Below, one piece after another: positions 44,085 to 55,532 of a stretch of DNA of 64,000 nucleotides (position 1 is the stretch's first letter; every line of letters begins with the position of its first letter). Under the pieces are notes generated by a model. The model ran no database searches. It was not told the DNA's origin and saw only the letters and a list, made by a program, of their open reading frames with translations. The stretch lies in assembly GCF_014518425.1 (NCBI RefSeq), contig NZ_JACVCU010000003.1, positions 434,001 through 498,000 of the forward strand. Direction: 5' to 3'. The translations under genes were made by a program, and so were the position numbers. The DNA is from Terrabacter sp. MAHUQ-38. GTDB lineage: Bacteria > Actinomycetota > Actinomycetes > Actinomycetales > Dermatophilaceae.

Positions 44085-45691
44085 TTCGAGCTCCCTTCGG
44101 CCACGGTGCCGGCCGGGTTGAGGTTCGGGATGGCTTCCTGGACGAACGACAGGGTCTTGTCGACGGCCGGGTTGATGACGTCGAGCGCGAGGTTGGGCAC
44201 GAAGCCGAGCACGAGGAACGCGGCCAGCAGCGGCGCGGCCACGAGCTTCTCCCGAGTCGTCAGGTCACGCACGACGGTGAGGCCGCGTCGGCCCGAGTCG
44301 TCGAGCCGGTCGTACTCCCGTGCGCCCACGAGGCCCTCGGGCCTCGGCCCCGTCGCGATCTTCTTGTACATGAGCAGGATGTAGAGCGCCGCGAGGATGA
44401 TGCCGGACGTCGCGATGACGGCGGCCACTGGCTGCGTCGAGAAGCTGCCGACGAGCACGAGGAACTCCGAGACGAAGCTCGCCAGGCCCGGCAGGGCCAG
44501 GCCCGAGAGGCCGGCGACGAGGAAGATGCCGGCGAGAGCGGGCGTGATGCGCTGCCACCCGCCGAAGTCGGGGATGCGCTTGCTCCCGCGACGGCGCACG
44601 AGCATGGCCGCGAAGAGGAAGAGCGCCGCGGTCGAGAACCCGTGGTTGACCATGTAGAGGGTCGAGCCCGAGTGGCCGACGCTGGTGAAGGCGAAGATGC
44701 CGAGCACGATGAAGCCGAAGTGGCTCACCGAGGTGTACGACACGAGGCGCATCATGTCGGTCTGGCCGATGGCGAGCAGCGCGCCGTAGATGACCGACAG
44801 CACAGCGAGGGCGACGACGAGCGGCGTGGCCCACTGGCTCGCCTCCGGGAAGAGCTGGAGGCAGAAGCGGATCATCCCGAACGTGCCGACCTTGTCGAGG
44901 ACGCCCACGAGGAGCGTCGCCGTGGCGGGCGAGGACTCGGTGGCGGCATCGGGCAGCCAGGTGTGGAACGGCACCATCGGCGCCTTGACCGCGAAGGCGA
45001 AGAAGAAGCCGAAGAAGAGCAGCCGCTCGGTGGTCGGGTCGAGCGAGAGGCCGGTGAGGCGGCTGATGAGGAAGCCGTCGGCGCCGCCCGGGCCCTGCAG
45101 GTAGAGCGCGATGACGGCGACGAGCATGATGAGCCCACCGGCGAGCGAGAAGAGCAGGAACTTCATCGCGGCGTACTGCCTGCGCGGCCCGCCGAAGCGG
45201 CCGATGAGGAAGTAGACCGGGATGAGCATCGCCTCGAAGAAGACGTAGAAGAGGAACACGTCGGTCGCGGCGAAGACGCCGACCATGAACGTCTCGAGCA
45301 CGAGCAGCAGCGCGAAGTACGTCTTGGCGCGCTGCGCACCGCGCGGCCCGGCCTCCACCGGCACGTCGTGCCAGGCCGCGAGCAGGCAGACCGGTGTCAG
45401 GACGAGTGCCATGAGGATGAGCACGAGGGCGATGCCGTCGACGCCGAGGGCGTAGGAGACACCGAACTGCGGGATCCACGAGTGCTGCTCACCGAGCTGG
45501 AACTGCGCGCTCGACGCGCGGTCGAACTGCGTCGCCGCGACGATGCCGACGACGAGCGTGACGAGGGAGAACCCGAGCGCCATCCGCTTGGCGTTCTCGG
45601 CCGTGCCCGGCACGAAGGCGACGAGGAGCGCGCCGACGAGCGGGATGAGCCCGACAATCGTCAGCCACGGGACGCTGGACATGGTCGTCAT
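44081..45691 (-). CDS. nuoM: NADH-quinone oxidoreductase subunit M
   Basis: 536 residues if translation starts at ATG 45691, which overlaps the nuoL stop (TGATG); ATG 45682 is an alternative. Conserved residues: Glu in 'FFEAMLIPVYFLIGRFGG' and Lys in 'FAVKAPMVPFHTWLPDA'. Proton-pumping membrane-arm subunit. Its stop overlaps nuoN by 4 bp. Confidence 0.95.
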   Translation of the reverse strand: MTTMSSVPWLTIVGLIPLVGALLVAFVPGTAENAKRMALGFSLVTLVVGIVAATQFDRASSAQFQLGEQHSWIPQFGVSYALGVDGIALVLILMALVLTPVCLLAAWHDVPVEAGPRGAQRAKTYFALLLVLETFMVGVFAATDVFLFYVFFEAMLIPVYFLIGRFGGPRRQYAAMKFLLFSLAGGLIMLVAVIALYLQGPGGADGFLISRLTGLSLDPTTERLLFFGFFFAFAVKAPMVPFHTWLPDAATESSPATATLLVGVLDKVGTFGMIRFCLQLFPEASQWATPLVVALAVLSVIYGALLAIGQTDMMRLVSYTSVSHFGFIVLGIFAFTSVGHSGSTLYMVNHGFSTAALFLFAAMLVRRRGSKRIPDFGGWQRITPALAGIFLVAGLSGLALPGLASFVSEFLVLVGSFSTQPVAAVIATSGIILAALYILLMYKKIATGPRPEGLVGAREYDRLDDSGRRGLTVVRDLTTREKLVAAPLLAAFLVLGFVPNLALDVINPAVDKTLSFVQEAIPNLNPAGTVAEGSSK

Positions 45692-47676
45692 CAGGAGATC
45701 ACCCACAGTGCACCGAGGATGGCGACGACACCGGCGAGCATCGTCAGGGCGTAGGAGCGCGCGAAGCCGTTCTGCAGCCTGCGCAGGCGCGAGCTCGTGC
45801 CGCCGACGAGGGCGGCGAGCCCGCCGGCCGCACCGTCGACGCCCTTGCCGTCCGCGAAGACGAGCGAGCGCGTGAGGTGAATGCCGGGTCGCATGAGGAG
45901 GGCCTCGTTGACCTGGTCCTGGTAGAGGTCCTGGCGTGCGGCCTGCGTGGCGAGGCTGCCTGCGGGGGCCGTGACCGCGACGTCGTCGCGCCAGTAGCGC
46001 ATCCACGCGTAGCCGGCTCCGGCGGCGATGAGCACCAGGGTCAGCACGATGAGCAGCCACGGCGGGAGCACCGGGTGCGCTCCCTCCGGCTCTGCCCCGG
46101 TCACCGGCTCGAGCCATGTGCTGATGCCGCCGGTGACGCCGAGGACCAGACCGAGGAAGGCCGAGCCGACCGCGAGGACCATCATCGGCACCGTCATCAA
46201 CAGGCCGGACTCGTGCGGGTGCACGTCGTCGGTCCACCGCTTCTTGCCGTGGAAGGTCATGAAGAACAGGCGCGACATGTAGAACGCGGTGATGCCCGCG
46301 CCGACGAGCGCGGCCGTGCCGAACACCCACGGACGCCAACCCTCACCGATGAACGCGGCCTCGATGATCTTGTCCTTGGACCAGTAGCCCGAGAAGGGCG
46401 GCACACCGAGGATGGCCAGCCACCCCAGGCCGAACGTGGCCCAGGTGATCTTCATGGCGCCTGACAGGCCACCGAAGCGGCGCATGTCGACCTGGTCGTT
46501 CATGCCGTGCATGACGGAGCCCGCGCCGAGGAACATCCCGGCCTTGAAGAAGCCGTGCGTGAGCAGGTGGAAGATGGCGAACGCGTAACCGACCGGACCG
46601 AGGCCCGCGGCGAGCATCATGTAGCCGATCTGGCTCATCGTCGAGGCCGCGAGTGCCTTCTTGATGTCGTCCTTGGCGCAGCCGACGACGGCACCGAAGA
46701 GCAGCGTGATCGCGCCGACGATGACGACGACGAGCTGCGCGGTCGGGGCGGCCTCGAAGATCGGCGCGGAACGCACGACGAGGTAGACGCCGGCGGTCAC
46801 CATGGTTGCCGCGTGGATCAGCGCCGAGACCGGTGTCGGGCCGGCCATGGCGTCGCCGAGCCAGCTCTGGAGCGGGAACTGCGCCGACTTGCCGCACGCA
46901 CCGAGCAGGAGCATCAGGCCGATGGCCGTCATGAACCCCTGGTTCGCGTTGGTGCCGGCCTCGCCGAGCACGGTCGCGAAGTCGACGGCACCGAAGTGGA
47001 AGAACATGACGATGATCGCGATGGACAGGCCGAAGTCACCGACGCGGTTGGCGACGAAGGCCTTGTTGGCCGCGGTCGCGTAGGCCGGGTTGTAGTTCCA
47101 GAACCCGATGAGCAGATAGCTCGCGAGGCCGACGCCCTCCCAGCCGACGTACAGCAGCAGGTAGGAGTTGGCGAGGACGAGCAGCAGCATCGCCGCGACG
47201 AAGAGGTTGAGGTAGGCGAAGAAGCGCCGCTTGTCGACGTCGTGCTCCATGTACCCGATCGAGTACACGTGGATGAGCGAGCCCACGAAGGTGATGAGCA
47301 GCACGAAGGCCATCGACAGCTGGTCGACGAGCAGCCCTGCGCTCACCTTGAACGAGCCGGCGGCGACCCAGTCGAAGAGGTCGATGCCGACCGCGCGGTC
47401 CTCGGCGCCACGGCCGAGCATCGCGAAGAAGACGAGCGCGCCGACGACGAAGGCAGCCCAGGACAGGGCCGTCGCGAGCACGGGCCCGACCTTGTCGGTG
47501 CGGCGCCCGCCGAGGAGCAGGACGGCGGCACCGAGCAGCGGCAGCGCGACGAGCAGCCACGCGTATGCCGTCACGCCGGTGGCGGCGTGCGCCTCACCTG
47601 CGTGACCGGCGAGCCCGGTGGCATACGTGCTCAGCGTGCTCGACGAGCTCGCGAACGTCTGGACGAGAGTTCCCAT
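45691..47676 (-). CDS. nuoL: NADH-quinone oxidoreductase subunit L
   Basis: 661 residues, with '[18 protein letters not shown]' (conserved Glu), '[22 protein letters not shown]' (split; Lys in '[11 protein letters not shown]') and '[14 protein letters not shown]'. The C-terminus extends past the antiporter core, as expected for the lateral helix. ATG 47676 lies 15 bp after nuoK and is preceded at about 12 nt by AAGGAG. Distal proton pump. Confidence 0.95.
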   Translation of the reverse strand: MGTLVQTFASSSSTLSTYATGLAGHAGEAHAATGVTAYAWLLVALPLLGAAVLLLGGRRTDKVGPVLATALSWAAFVVGALVFFAMLGRGAEDRAVGIDLFDWVAAGSFKVSAGLLVDQLSMAFVLLITFVGSLIHVYSIGYMEHDVDKRRFFAYLNLFVAAMLLLVLANSYLLLYVGWEGVGLASYLLIGFWNYNPAYATAANKAFVANRVGDFGLSIAIIVMFFHFGAVDFATVLGEAGTNANQGFMTAIGLMLLLGACGKSAQFPLQSWLGDAMAGPTPVSALIHAATMVTAGVYLVVRSAPIFEAAPTAQLVVVIVGAITLLFGAVVGCAKDDIKKALAASTMSQIGYMMLAAGLGPVGYAFAIFHLLTHGFFKAGMFLGAGSVMHGMNDQVDMRRFGGLSGAMKITWATFGLGWLAILGVPPFSGYWSKDKIIEAAFIGEGWRPWVFGTAALVGAGITAFYMSRLFFMTFHGKKRWTDDVHPHESGLLMTVPMMVLAVGSAFLGLVLGVTGGISTWLEPVTGAEPEGAHPVLPPWLLIVLTLVLIAAGAGYAWMRYWRDDVAVTAPAGSLATQAARQDLYQDQVNEALLMRPGIHLTRSLVFADGKGVDGAAGGLAALVGGTSSRLRRLQNGFARSYALTMLAGVVAILGALWVIS

Positions 47677-47691
47677 TCTGGCCGGCGCTCC

Positions 47692-47991
47692 TTACAGCTT
47701 CAGCAGGTTGGCGTCGTCGACCGAGGCCGACCGGCGGGCGCGGAAGATCGCCATGATGATGGCGAGGCCCACGACGACCTCCGCGGCGGCGACGACCATG
47801 ACGAACAGAGCCATGACCTGGCCGTCGAGGGAGCCGTGCATCCGGGAGAAGGTGACGAGGGCGAGGTTCGTCGCGTTGAGCATGAGCTCGACGCCCATGA
47901 AGACGATGATCGCGTTGCGTCGCGTCAGCACGGCGGCGGCGCCGATCGCGAAGAGCAGCACCGCGAGGTAGACGTAGTGCATCGGGCTCAC
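47692..47991 (-). CDS. nuoK: NADH-quinone oxidoreductase subunit K
   Basis: GTG 47991 overlaps the nuoJ stop by 4 bp and gives 99 residues, the standard NuoK length; the inner ATG at 47982 would cut the N-terminus short. Three membrane segments with both channel glutamates ('[14 protein letters not shown]' and '[12 protein letters not shown]'). Confidence 0.95.
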   Translation of the reverse strand: MSPMHYVYLAVLLFAIGAAAVLTRRNAIIVFMGVELMLNATNLALVTFSRMHGSLDGQVMALFVMVVAAAEVVVGLAIIMAIFRARRSASVDDANLLKL

Positions 47992-48776
47992 TTGCTCCGA
48001 CCCTCCTCGATCTCTCGCGCCATGTGACGCTCGACGTCCTGGATGCCGTCGGTGGTCGCGACCTGGTCGCGCGCGACGAGCACGCGCGAGACGGACAGGT
48101 CGCTGGGCGTGCCGTCGGGAAGCAGTGCCGGGGTGTCGACCGCGTTGTGGCGGGCGTAGACGCCCGGCGCGGGCAGGCCCGCGACGTTCGTGTTGTCGCG
48201 CACGCGCTTGGCGGCCCACTCGGCCTGCGTGATGCGTGGCGTGAGGCGCTCGCGGTGCGCGAGGACCATGGCGCCGAGCGCGGCCGTGATGAGCAGGGCG
48301 GAGGTGATCTCGAAGACCCAGACGTACTGGCCGAAGATCAGCTCGGCGACCCCGGTGACGTTGCCGGTCTCGGAGTTCGTCGAGACGAGCTTGTCCATCC
48401 CCGTCTGGACCGTCTGCTCGTCGATGACGGCGGCCCCGATCGAGAAGAGGAGCACGCCCGCGAGGCCGATGACGAGCAGGAACGAGGCCCAGCGGTGGCC
48501 CTTGATCGTCTCGACGACCGAGTCGGACGAGTCGACGCCCACGAGCATGAGGACGAAGAGGAAGAGCATCATCACGGCGCCCGTGTAGACGAAGATCTGC
48601 ACGATCCCGAGGAAGTCGGCCTTCTGCATGATGTAGAAGACGCCGAGGATGCACATGACGAGCGCCATGCCCAGCGCGGCGTGCACGGCCTTCCTGGCGA
48701 AGAGCAGCCCCAGCGCCGCGATGACCGCGAGCGGGGCGAGCAGCCAGAAGCCGACGGCTTCGGCGGTGGAGGTCAC
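47988..48776 (-). CDS. nuoJ: NADH-quinone oxidoreductase subunit J
   Basis: GTG 48776 overlaps nuoI by 4 bp. 262 residues: five membrane segments including '[20 protein letters not shown]', then a hydrophilic C-terminal extension of about 90 residues ('[15 protein letters not shown]' onward) typical of actinobacterial NuoJ. Membrane-arm subunit. Confidence 0.94.
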   Translation of the reverse strand: MTSTAEAVGFWLLAPLAVIAALGLLFARKAVHAALGMALVMCILGVFYIMQKADFLGIVQIFVYTGAVMMLFLFVLMLVGVDSSDSVVETIKGHRWASFLLVIGLAGVLLFSIGAAVIDEQTVQTGMDKLVSTNSETGNVTGVAELIFGQYVWVFEITSALLITAALGAMVLAHRERLTPRITQAEWAAKRVRDNTNVAGLPAPGVYARHNAVDTPALLPDGTPSDLSVSRVLVARDQVATTDGIQDVERHMAREIEEGRSK

Positions 48777-49582
48777 GGGTTGGCCCCTTCCCGGGTGTGG
48801 GCGGCGGTCGGGTCGGCGGCGTGCACGACGTCGTGCTGACCGGGGACCGATGCCCCGACGTTGCCCGGCGCCTCGGCGAAGCCGCTCTCGTCGTCGTCGG
48901 CGTTGCCGGCGTCGTAGGCGTCGACGTACGCGCGCTGCCCGTCGGTCGGCCCGGTGACCTTGCCCAGGTAGTAGTCGCGCTCCTCCATGCCCTCGGCCAT
49001 CGGGAACGGCGGCGGGAGCATGCCGCCCTGGAGCGGTGCGAGGAGCTGGTCCTTGGTGAAGATCAGCTTGCCGCGGTCGTTGTCGGCGAGCTCGTAGAAG
49101 TTCGTCATCGTCAGGGCGCGCGTCGGGCAGGCCTCGATGCACAGGCCGCAGAAGATGCAGCGCAGGTAGTTGATCTGGTAGACGCGGCCGTAGCGCTCGC
49201 CGGGGCTGAAGCGTCCGGCACCACCCGGGGTGTCGTCGTTGTCGGCGCCCTCGACGAGGATCGCGTCGGCCGGGCAGGCCCACGCGCACAGCTCGCAGCC
49301 GACGCACTTCTCGAGCCCGTCAGGGTGCCGGTTGAGCTGGTGGCGGCCGTGGAAGCGCGGCGCGGTGGGGCGCGGCTTCTCGGGGTACTCCTCGGTGGCG
49401 ACCTTGCGGAACATCGTGGAGAACGACACCCCGAAGCCGGCGACGGGCGCGAAGAGCTCAGCGAGGAAGCCCTTCTCACGCTCCGAGCCCGGGCGCTGTT
49501 GGCGCGGCGAGCCCACCTCGGCCCCGTTCGGGCCCGTCGAGCCCTGGGGTGTGACGTCCTTGCCGACGGTGTCGTCAGCCAT
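48773..49582 (-). CDS. nuoI: NADH-quinone oxidoreductase subunit I
   Basis: 269 residues with two 4Fe-4S sites: C93, C96, C99, C103 and C142, C145, C148, C152. An N-terminal hydrophilic leader (1-40) and a 70-residue acidic C-terminal tail flank the ferredoxin core. ATG follows a strong AGGAGGAGG site and overlaps nuoH by 8 bp. It relays electrons to cluster N2. Confidence 0.95.
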   Translation of the reverse strand: MADDTVGKDVTPQGSTGPNGAEVGSPRQQRPGSEREKGFLAELFAPVAGFGVSFSTMFRKVATEEYPEKPRPTAPRFHGRHQLNRHPDGLEKCVGCELCAWACPADAILVEGADNDDTPGGAGRFSPGERYGRVYQINYLRCIFCGLCIEACPTRALTMTNFYELADNDRGKLIFTKDQLLAPLQGGMLPPPFPMAEGMEERDYYLGKVTGPTDGQRAYVDAYDAGNADDDESGFAEAPGNVGASVPGQHDVVHAADPTAAHTREGANP

Positions 49583-50987
49583 GGTCCTCCTCCTTGACGG
49601 CGGTCGAGGTGCGCGAGGTGCCGGCGGTCGTGAGGACCGGCTCGCGCGTGGCGCCGAGGCGCGGGCCCGGCTCGGCGAGGCGCTGGCCCGGCAGCGGCGG
49701 CACGGGGTAGCCGTCCTCGAACGGGTCGATCTCCTCCGGTGGGGCCTCGTCCTCGGCAGCGGCCTTGGCGGCCCGCTTGTCGTCCCAGATCCAGGCCGCG
49801 GCGAGCGCCATGACGGCGATGATGCTGACGATGACGACGGTGGCTACGGAGAGCTCCCGGCCGGCGATCGTCAGCTTGCTGTCGCCGAGGAAGCCGAGCT
49901 GCGCGCCACGGATGAAGGCGACGGCCACGACCCAGGCGAGGGTGATCGGGATGAGGAACTTCCAGCCGAAGCGCATGAACTGGTCGTAGCGCACACGCGG
50001 CAGCGAGCCGCGCAGCCAGACGAAGACGAACATGAACATCCACAGCTTGAGGGTGAACCACAGCAGGCCCCACCAGCCGCCGCCGAGCATGTTGTCGTTG
50101 ATCGCCGAGACGAGCGGCGGGGCCTGCCAGCCGCCGAGGAACAGCGTCGTGGCGAGGGCCGAGACGGTGAACATGTTGACGTACTCGCCGAGGAAGAACA
50201 TCGCGAAGCGCATCGAGGAGTACTCGGTGTGGAACCCACCGGTCAGCTCACCCTCGCCCTCGGCGAGGTCGAAGGGCAGACGGTTGGTCTCCCCGACCAT
50301 GGTGATCACGTAGACGGCGAAGGAGAAGAACGCCGGCAGGATGTACCAGAGCGAGCTCTGGGCCGACACGATCGACGACGTCGACATCGAGCCGCTGTAG
50401 AGGAAGATGGCGACGAGCGAGAGGCCCATGGCGATCTCGTAGCTGATGACCTGGGCCGTCGAGCGCAGGCCGCCGAGCAGCGGGTAGGTCGAGCCGGAGC
50501 TCCAGCCCGCGAGGATGATGCCGTAGACGCCGACCGACGCCACGGCGAGCACGAGAAGCACCGCGACGGGGACGTCGGTGACCTGCAGAGGCGTCTCGTG
50601 GCCGAACATCGAGACCGTGCCGCCCAGCGGGATGATCGCGAACGACACGAAGGCCATCGTCGCGGCGATGAGCGGCGCGAGCGTGTAGATGAGCTTCTCG
50701 GCGTTGGCCGGCGTGATGTCTTCCTTGAGCATCGACTTCATGCCGTCGGCGAGGGTCTGGAGCAGGCCGAACGGGCCGTTGCGGTTGGGGCCGGGGCGCT
50801 GCTGCATGCGGCCGATGACTCGGCGCTCGAACCAGATCACGAGCAGCGTCGACAGCAGCAGGTAGACGAAGATGCCGACGGCCTTGATCAGGGCCACCCA
50901 CCACGGGGTGTCGCTGAAGTCGGCCGAGGGGTTCTCGGTCATGGGCAGCGTCGCCGCCACCCCGTATGCGGTCAGGCCGAGGCTCAT
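49575..50987 (-). CDS. nuoH: NADH-quinone oxidoreductase subunit H
   Basis: 470 residues; eight membrane segments with '[24 protein letters not shown]' (short blocks 'PNRNGPFG' and '[11 protein letters not shown]') and '[22 protein letters not shown]', keeping three glutamates in the quinone-linked loop. A hydrophilic C-terminal tail of roughly 80 residues is actinobacterial in character. ATG overlaps nuoG by 4 bp. Confidence 0.95.
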   Translation of the reverse strand: MSLGLTAYGVAATLPMTENPSADFSDTPWWVALIKAVGIFVYLLLSTLLVIWFERRVIGRMQQRPGPNRNGPFGLLQTLADGMKSMLKEDITPANAEKLIYTLAPLIAATMAFVSFAIIPLGGTVSMFGHETPLQVTDVPVAVLLVLAVASVGVYGIILAGWSSGSTYPLLGGLRSTAQVISYEIAMGLSLVAIFLYSGSMSTSSIVSAQSSLWYILPAFFSFAVYVITMVGETNRLPFDLAEGEGELTGGFHTEYSSMRFAMFFLGEYVNMFTVSALATTLFLGGWQAPPLVSAINDNMLGGGWWGLLWFTLKLWMFMFVFVWLRGSLPRVRYDQFMRFGWKFLIPITLAWVVAVAFIRGAQLGFLGDSKLTIAGRELSVATVVIVSIIAVMALAAAWIWDDKRAAKAAAEDEAPPEEIDPFEDGYPVPPLPGQRLAEPGPRLGATREPVLTTAGTSRTSTAVKEEDHG

Positions 50988-53440
50988 GCCGCACCACCCT
51001 TCGTGACGTGGACGCGGCCGCCGGCGTCGGTGCCGAGGCCCGTGCGGACGGAGACGTCCTGGTTGGTCGAGCGCGAGTTGGTCGGGAGCCAGACGACGCC
51101 GTCGACCATCGACTCGGTGACGGCCGCGGGCAGGGTGACGCTGCCGGCCGGTCCGGTCACCGTGACGTCGTCGCCGTCGACGACACCGAGCGCGGCGGCC
51201 GAGGAGACGGACAGGCGGGCGACGGCCTTCGGCGCGGTGCCGGCGAGGAACGGCTCACCGTCCTGCATACGGCCGGCGTCGAGGAGCGTGGCCCACGTGG
51301 ACAGGACGAAGTCGCCGCTGCCGTCGGGAGCGGCCGCGGCCCGCTGGCCGGCGGGGGCGCTCGTTGCACGGGCGCCGCTCCACGGGCCGAGGGCCTCGAA
51401 CTGGGCGTGGATCTCGCGCTGCGTGCGGGTCTCGAGGAAGAAGCCCATCTCGCCGGCGAGCATGTCGAGTGCACGGTGGTCGCTGACGGCGTTGGTCGTC
51501 AGGGCCTCGTCGAAGGCGCGGACGCGGCCCTCCCAGTTGACGTAGGTGCCGGCCTTCTCGGCCTGGGCGGCGACGGGGAGCACGACGTCGGCCACGGCCG
51601 TGACGGCGGACTCGCGCAGCTCGAGGGAGACGACGAAAGCCTTCTCGAGGGCCGCGACGGCTGCCGGGTCACCGAGGTCGGCCGTGTCGACTCCCCCGAC
51701 GACGAGCGCGTCGACGTCGCCCGCGGCGGCCGCCGCGATGATGCCGGAGGTGTCACGGGCCGGCAGGGCGGGCAGCTGGTCGACGTCCCACGCGCGGGCC
51801 ACCTCGGCCCGGGCCGCGGCGTCGGCGACGGGACGGCCACCGGGCAGGAGCGCGCCGAGCGCACCGGCCTCGAGGGCACCGCGCTCCCCCGCCCGACGCG
51901 GCACCCACGCGAGGCGGGCACCGGTCGTGGCTGCGAGGTCGGCCACGGCGCGCAGGGCGCCCGGCGACGTGGCGAGGCGTTCCCCGACGAGCACGATGCC
52001 GCCACCGGAGAGGGCCTCGCGGGCCTTCGCGCCGATCTCGGACGAGCCGAGGTCGGCGACGGCCACGGCCTCGTCACCGGGGACGGTCGGCAGCAGCGTG
52101 CCCCCGAGCTTGGTGAGGCCGCGCGTCGCGTGGGACGCGACGGCATACACCTGGGTCTTGTGCTTGCGGTACGCCTTGCGCAGGCGCAGGAAGACGATCG
52201 GGCTCTCGTCCTCGGGCTCGAACCCGACGAGCAGGACGGCGGGGGCCGTCTCGAGGTCCGCGTAGGTCACCGCGCCGCCCTCGGGGCCGGTCGCGGCCAC
52301 GTGCTCGGCGAGGAAGGCGACCTCCTCGGCCGAGTGCGGGCGGGCCCGGAAGTCGACGTCGTTGGTGTTGAGCGCGATGCGCGCGAACTTGCCGTAGGCG
52401 TAGGCGTCCTCGGCCGACACGCGACCCCCGACGAGCACGCCGGCGGCCCTCGCGCGGGAGAGGCCGGCGGCCGCGGCGGCGAGAGCCTCGGGCCAGGCGG
52501 CGACGCGGAGCTCGCCGTCGGCGTCGCGCACCATCGGGAGCTGGATGCGGTCGGGCAGCGTGGCGTACGTGAAGGCCCAGCGACCCTTGTCGCAGTTCCA
52601 CTCCTCGTTGACCGCCTGGTCCTCCGCGGCCATCCGCCGCAGCACGACGCCGCGGCGGTGGTCGGTGCGGATCGCGCAGCCGCTCGCGCAGTGCTCGCAG
52701 ACCGACGGCGTCGACACCAGGTCGAACGGACGGCTGCGGAAGCGGTACGCCGCGCCGGTGAGAGCGCCGACCGGGCAGATCTGCACGGTGTTGCCGGAGA
52801 AGTAGCTCTCGAAGGGCTGCTCCTCGTAGATGCCGATCTGCTGGAGCGCGCCGCGCTCGACGAGGGCGATGAACGGGTCACCGGCGACCTGGTCGGAGAA
52901 GCGCGTGCAGCGCGCGCACAGCACGCAGCGCTCGCGGTCGAGCAGGACCTGCGAGGAGATGTTGACCGGCTTGGGGTAGGTGCGCTTGACGTCCTCGAAG
53001 CGCGACACCGGGCGGCCCGCGCTCATCGCCTGGTTCTGCAGGGGGCACTCGCCGCCCTTGTCGCAGACCGGGCAGTCGAGAGGGTGGTTGATGAGGAGCA
53101 GCTCCATGACACCCTGCTGCGCCTTGTCAGCGACCTTCGAGGTGTTCTGGGTGTTGACGACCATGCCCTCGGAGACGGTCATGGTGCACGAGGCCTGCGG
53201 CTTCGGCATCGGCCGCACGTTGCCCTCGCGGTCGGGCATCGCGACGTCGACGAGGCACTGGCGGCAGGCGCCCACCGGGTCGAGCAGCGGGTGGTCGCAG
53301 AAGCGCGGGATCTCGACGCCGATCTGCTCTGCGGCGCGGATGACCAGCGTGCCCTTGGCGACGCTGACGGGCACGCCGTCGATCGTCAGGCTGACCTGGT
53401 CGGGCTTCGTCTCCGTGGCGTTGGAGGCTGTGGCGGTCAT
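50984..53440 (-). CDS. nuoG: NADH-quinone oxidoreductase subunit G
   Basis: 818 residues. N-terminal 2Fe-2S site ('[20 protein letters not shown]' region; cysteines spaced as in N1b), the H-x3-C-x2-C-x5-C site in '[17 protein letters not shown]' (N5), '[11 protein letters not shown]' with a distant Cys (N4), and a further C-x2-C-x3-C-x27-C set starting 'CEHCASGC' and closing at 'NEEWNC', which matches the extra N7 cluster of some bacteria. The molybdopterin-like domain follows. Peripheral-arm electron wire. Confidence 0.95.
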   Translation of the reverse strand: MTATASNATETKPDQVSLTIDGVPVSVAKGTLVIRAAEQIGVEIPRFCDHPLLDPVGACRQCLVDVAMPDREGNVRPMPKPQASCTMTVSEGMVVNTQNTSKVADKAQQGVMELLLINHPLDCPVCDKGGECPLQNQAMSAGRPVSRFEDVKRTYPKPVNISSQVLLDRERCVLCARCTRFSDQVAGDPFIALVERGALQQIGIYEEQPFESYFSGNTVQICPVGALTGAAYRFRSRPFDLVSTPSVCEHCASGCAIRTDHRRGVVLRRMAAEDQAVNEEWNCDKGRWAFTYATLPDRIQLPMVRDADGELRVAAWPEALAAAAAGLSRARAAGVLVGGRVSAEDAYAYGKFARIALNTNDVDFRARPHSAEEVAFLAEHVAATGPEGGAVTYADLETAPAVLLVGFEPEDESPIVFLRLRKAYRKHKTQVYAVASHATRGLTKLGGTLLPTVPGDEAVAVADLGSSEIGAKAREALSGGGIVLVGERLATSPGALRAVADLAATTGARLAWVPRRAGERGALEAGALGALLPGGRPVADAAARAEVARAWDVDQLPALPARDTSGIIAAAAAGDVDALVVGGVDTADLGDPAAVAALEKAFVVSLELRESAVTAVADVVLPVAAQAEKAGTYVNWEGRVRAFDEALTTNAVSDHRALDMLAGEMGFFLETRTQREIHAQFEALGPWSGARATSAPAGQRAAAAPDGSGDFVLSTWATLLDAGRMQDGEPFLAGTAPKAVARLSVSSAAALGVVDGDDVTVTGPAGSVTLPAAVTESMVDGVVWLPTNSRSTNQDVSVRTGLGTDAGGRVHVTKGGAA

Positions 53441-54780
53441 GCGGACACCATCCCGCTGGACTCCTTGGTCGTGACCTGGGTCTGGACAGGGAAGAGCACC
53501 GACCGCTCCGGCGGGAAGAGCTCGTGCGCGGGGGTGTGCATGCCGGCCTCGAACTCGTCGCGGAAGTACTTCACGGCCGAGGTGATCGGGCTCGTGGCCG
53601 CGTCACCGAGGGCGCAGAAGCTGCGGCCGAGGATGTTGTCGCAGATGTCGACGAGCTTGTCGATGTCGTCCTGCGTGCCCTGGCCGTTCTCGATGCGGTT
53701 CATGATCTGGCGCAGCCACCACGTGCCCTCACGGCACGGGGTGCACTTGCCGCAGGACTCGTGGGCGTAGAAGTCGGTCCAGCGGGCGACGGCCCGCACG
53801 ACCGAGACGGTCTCGTCGAAGACCTGCAGGGCACGCGTGCCGAGCATCGAGCCGGCTGCGGCGACCGAGTCGAAGTCGAGTGGCACGTCGAGGTGCTCCT
53901 CGGTGAAGATCGGCGTCGAGGAGCCGCCGGGGGTCCAGAACTTCAGCTTCTTGCCGCCGCGCATGCCGCCCGCGAGCTCGATGAGCTCGCGCATCGTGAT
54001 GCCGAGCGGCGCCTCGAACTGGCCCGGGTTGGTGACGTGGCCCGAAAGGCTGAAGATGCCGAAGCCCGTGGACTTCTCGGTGCCCATGCCCTTGAACCAG
54101 TCGGCGCCCTCGAGGATGATCCCCGGCACGGAGGCGATGGACTCGACGTTGTTGACCGAGGTGGGGCGCGCGTACAGACCGGCGGCACCGGGGAACGGCG
54201 GCTTGAGGCGCGGCTGGCCGCGGCGACCCTCGAGCGAGTCGAGCAGAGCCGTCTCCTCACCGCAGATGTAGGCGCCGGCACCGGCGTGCACGGTGATGTC
54301 GACCTTGACGCCCTTGCCGCCGACGTTGTCGCCGAGGTAGCCCGCCGCACGGGCCTCCTCGACCGCGCGCAGCAGGCGGCGGTAGACGTGGACGACCTCG
54401 CCGCGCAGGTAGATGAACGCGTGCTCGCAGCCGATGGCATACGAGGAGATGGCCACGCCCTCGATGAGCGAGTGCGGGTTGGCCATCATGAGCGGGACGT
54501 CCTTGCAGGTGCCCGGCTCGGACTCGTCGGCGTTGACGACGAGGTAGCGCGGCCCGCCGTCGGGCGGGCTCATGAACGACCACTTCATGCCGGTCGGGAA
54601 GCCTGCGCCGCCGCGGCCGCGGATGCTGGAGTCCTTGACCGCGTCGATGATCGCCTGCGGCTGCATGTCGAGGGCCTTCTTGAGGGCCTTGTAGCCGTCG
54701 TGGCGCTCGTAGGTCGCGAGGGTCCAGGACTGCGGGTCGTCCCAGAACTTCGTGAGGATCGGGGTCAGCGTGTCGGTCAC
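53437..54780 (-). CDS. nuoF: NADH-quinone oxidoreductase subunit F (NADH/FMN site)
   Basis: GTG 54780 overlaps nuoE by 4 bp. 447 residues with the FMN/NADH glycine-rich loops '[14 protein letters not shown]' and '[19 protein letters not shown]' (short: '[13 protein letters not shown]'), and the N3 cluster cysteines in '[14 protein letters not shown]' plus 'SFCALGDAA'. Entry point for NADH electrons. Confidence 0.96.
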   Translation of the reverse strand: MTDTLTPILTKFWDDPQSWTLATYERHDGYKALKKALDMQPQAIIDAVKDSSIRGRGGAGFPTGMKWSFMSPPDGGPRYLVVNADESEPGTCKDVPLMMANPHSLIEGVAISSYAIGCEHAFIYLRGEVVHVYRRLLRAVEEARAAGYLGDNVGGKGVKVDITVHAGAGAYICGEETALLDSLEGRRGQPRLKPPFPGAAGLYARPTSVNNVESIASVPGIILEGADWFKGMGTEKSTGFGIFSLSGHVTNPGQFEAPLGITMRELIELAGGMRGGKKLKFWTPGGSSTPIFTEEHLDVPLDFDSVAAAGSMLGTRALQVFDETVSVVRAVARWTDFYAHESCGKCTPCREGTWWLRQIMNRIENGQGTQDDIDKLVDICDNILGRSFCALGDAATSPITSAVKYFRDEFEAGMHTPAHELFPPERSVLFPVQTQVTTKESSGMVSA

Positions 54781-55532
54781 TTCGATCCGTCCTTCCGGTC
54801 CGCGTGCGACGTGCTCGAGCCGTTGCTGCCGGGGGCGACCCAGCCGCGCTCGTTGGCGATGTTGAGGCCGAGCAGCGACGCCGGACCGGCGCCCACGCCC
54901 TCGTCGGCGCGACCGTCCTCGAAACCGGCGAGCACCCGCGAGACCTCCTTGAACGTGCAGACCTTGCCCGCGCCGCGGGTCGGCGCGACGTCCTTGCCGG
55001 CGCGGAGGTCCTCGACGAGGCCGATCGTGCTCTCGGGTGTCTGGTTGTCGAAGAACTCCCAGTTGGCCATGACGACCGGCGCGTAGTCGCACGCCGCGTT
55101 GCACTCGACGCGCTCGAGGGTGATCCTGCCGTCCTCGGTCGTCTCGTCGTGGCCGATGCCCAGGTGCTCCGAGACACGCTCGAAGATGAGGTCGCCGCCC
55201 ATGACGGCGCACAGCGTGTTGGTGCAGACGCCGACCGTGTAGTCACCGTTGGGGTGGCGCTTGTACTGCGTGTAGAACGTCGCGACCCCGCTGACCTCGG
55301 CCTCGGTGAGGTCGAGGACCTCGGCGCAGAAGCTGACACCGCGACCGGTGACGTAGCCGTCGACCGACTGCACGAGGTGCAGCAGCGGAAGCAGGGCCGA
55401 ACGCTTCTGCGGGTAACGCGCGATGACCTCGGCGGCGTCGGCGTGCAGGCTCTCCAGGACGTCGGCGGCGTACGGCGCCTTGGACTCGGGGCTGACGTGC
55501 AGGTGCCCGGATGCGTCGTGACCGGCGCTCAT
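54777..55532 (-). CDS. nuoE: NADH-quinone oxidoreductase subunit E
   Basis: 251 residues; thioredoxin-like 2Fe-2S subunit with C-x4-C ('VCTNTLCAV') and C-x3-C ('[11 protein letters not shown]') giving cluster N1a. The C-terminal 55 residues are a hydrophilic extension beyond the usual domain. ATG overlaps nuoD by 4 bp. Confidence 0.94.
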   Translation of the reverse strand: MSAGHDASGHLHVSPESKAPYAADVLESLHADAAEVIARYPQKRSALLPLLHLVQSVDGYVTGRGVSFCAEVLDLTEAEVSGVATFYTQYKRHPNGDYTVGVCTNTLCAVMGGDLIFERVSEHLGIGHDETTEDGRITLERVECNAACDYAPVVMANWEFFDNQTPESTIGLVEDLRAGKDVAPTRGAGKVCTFKEVSRVLAGFEDGRADEGVGAGPASLLGLNIANERGWVAPGSNGSSTSHADRKDGSK

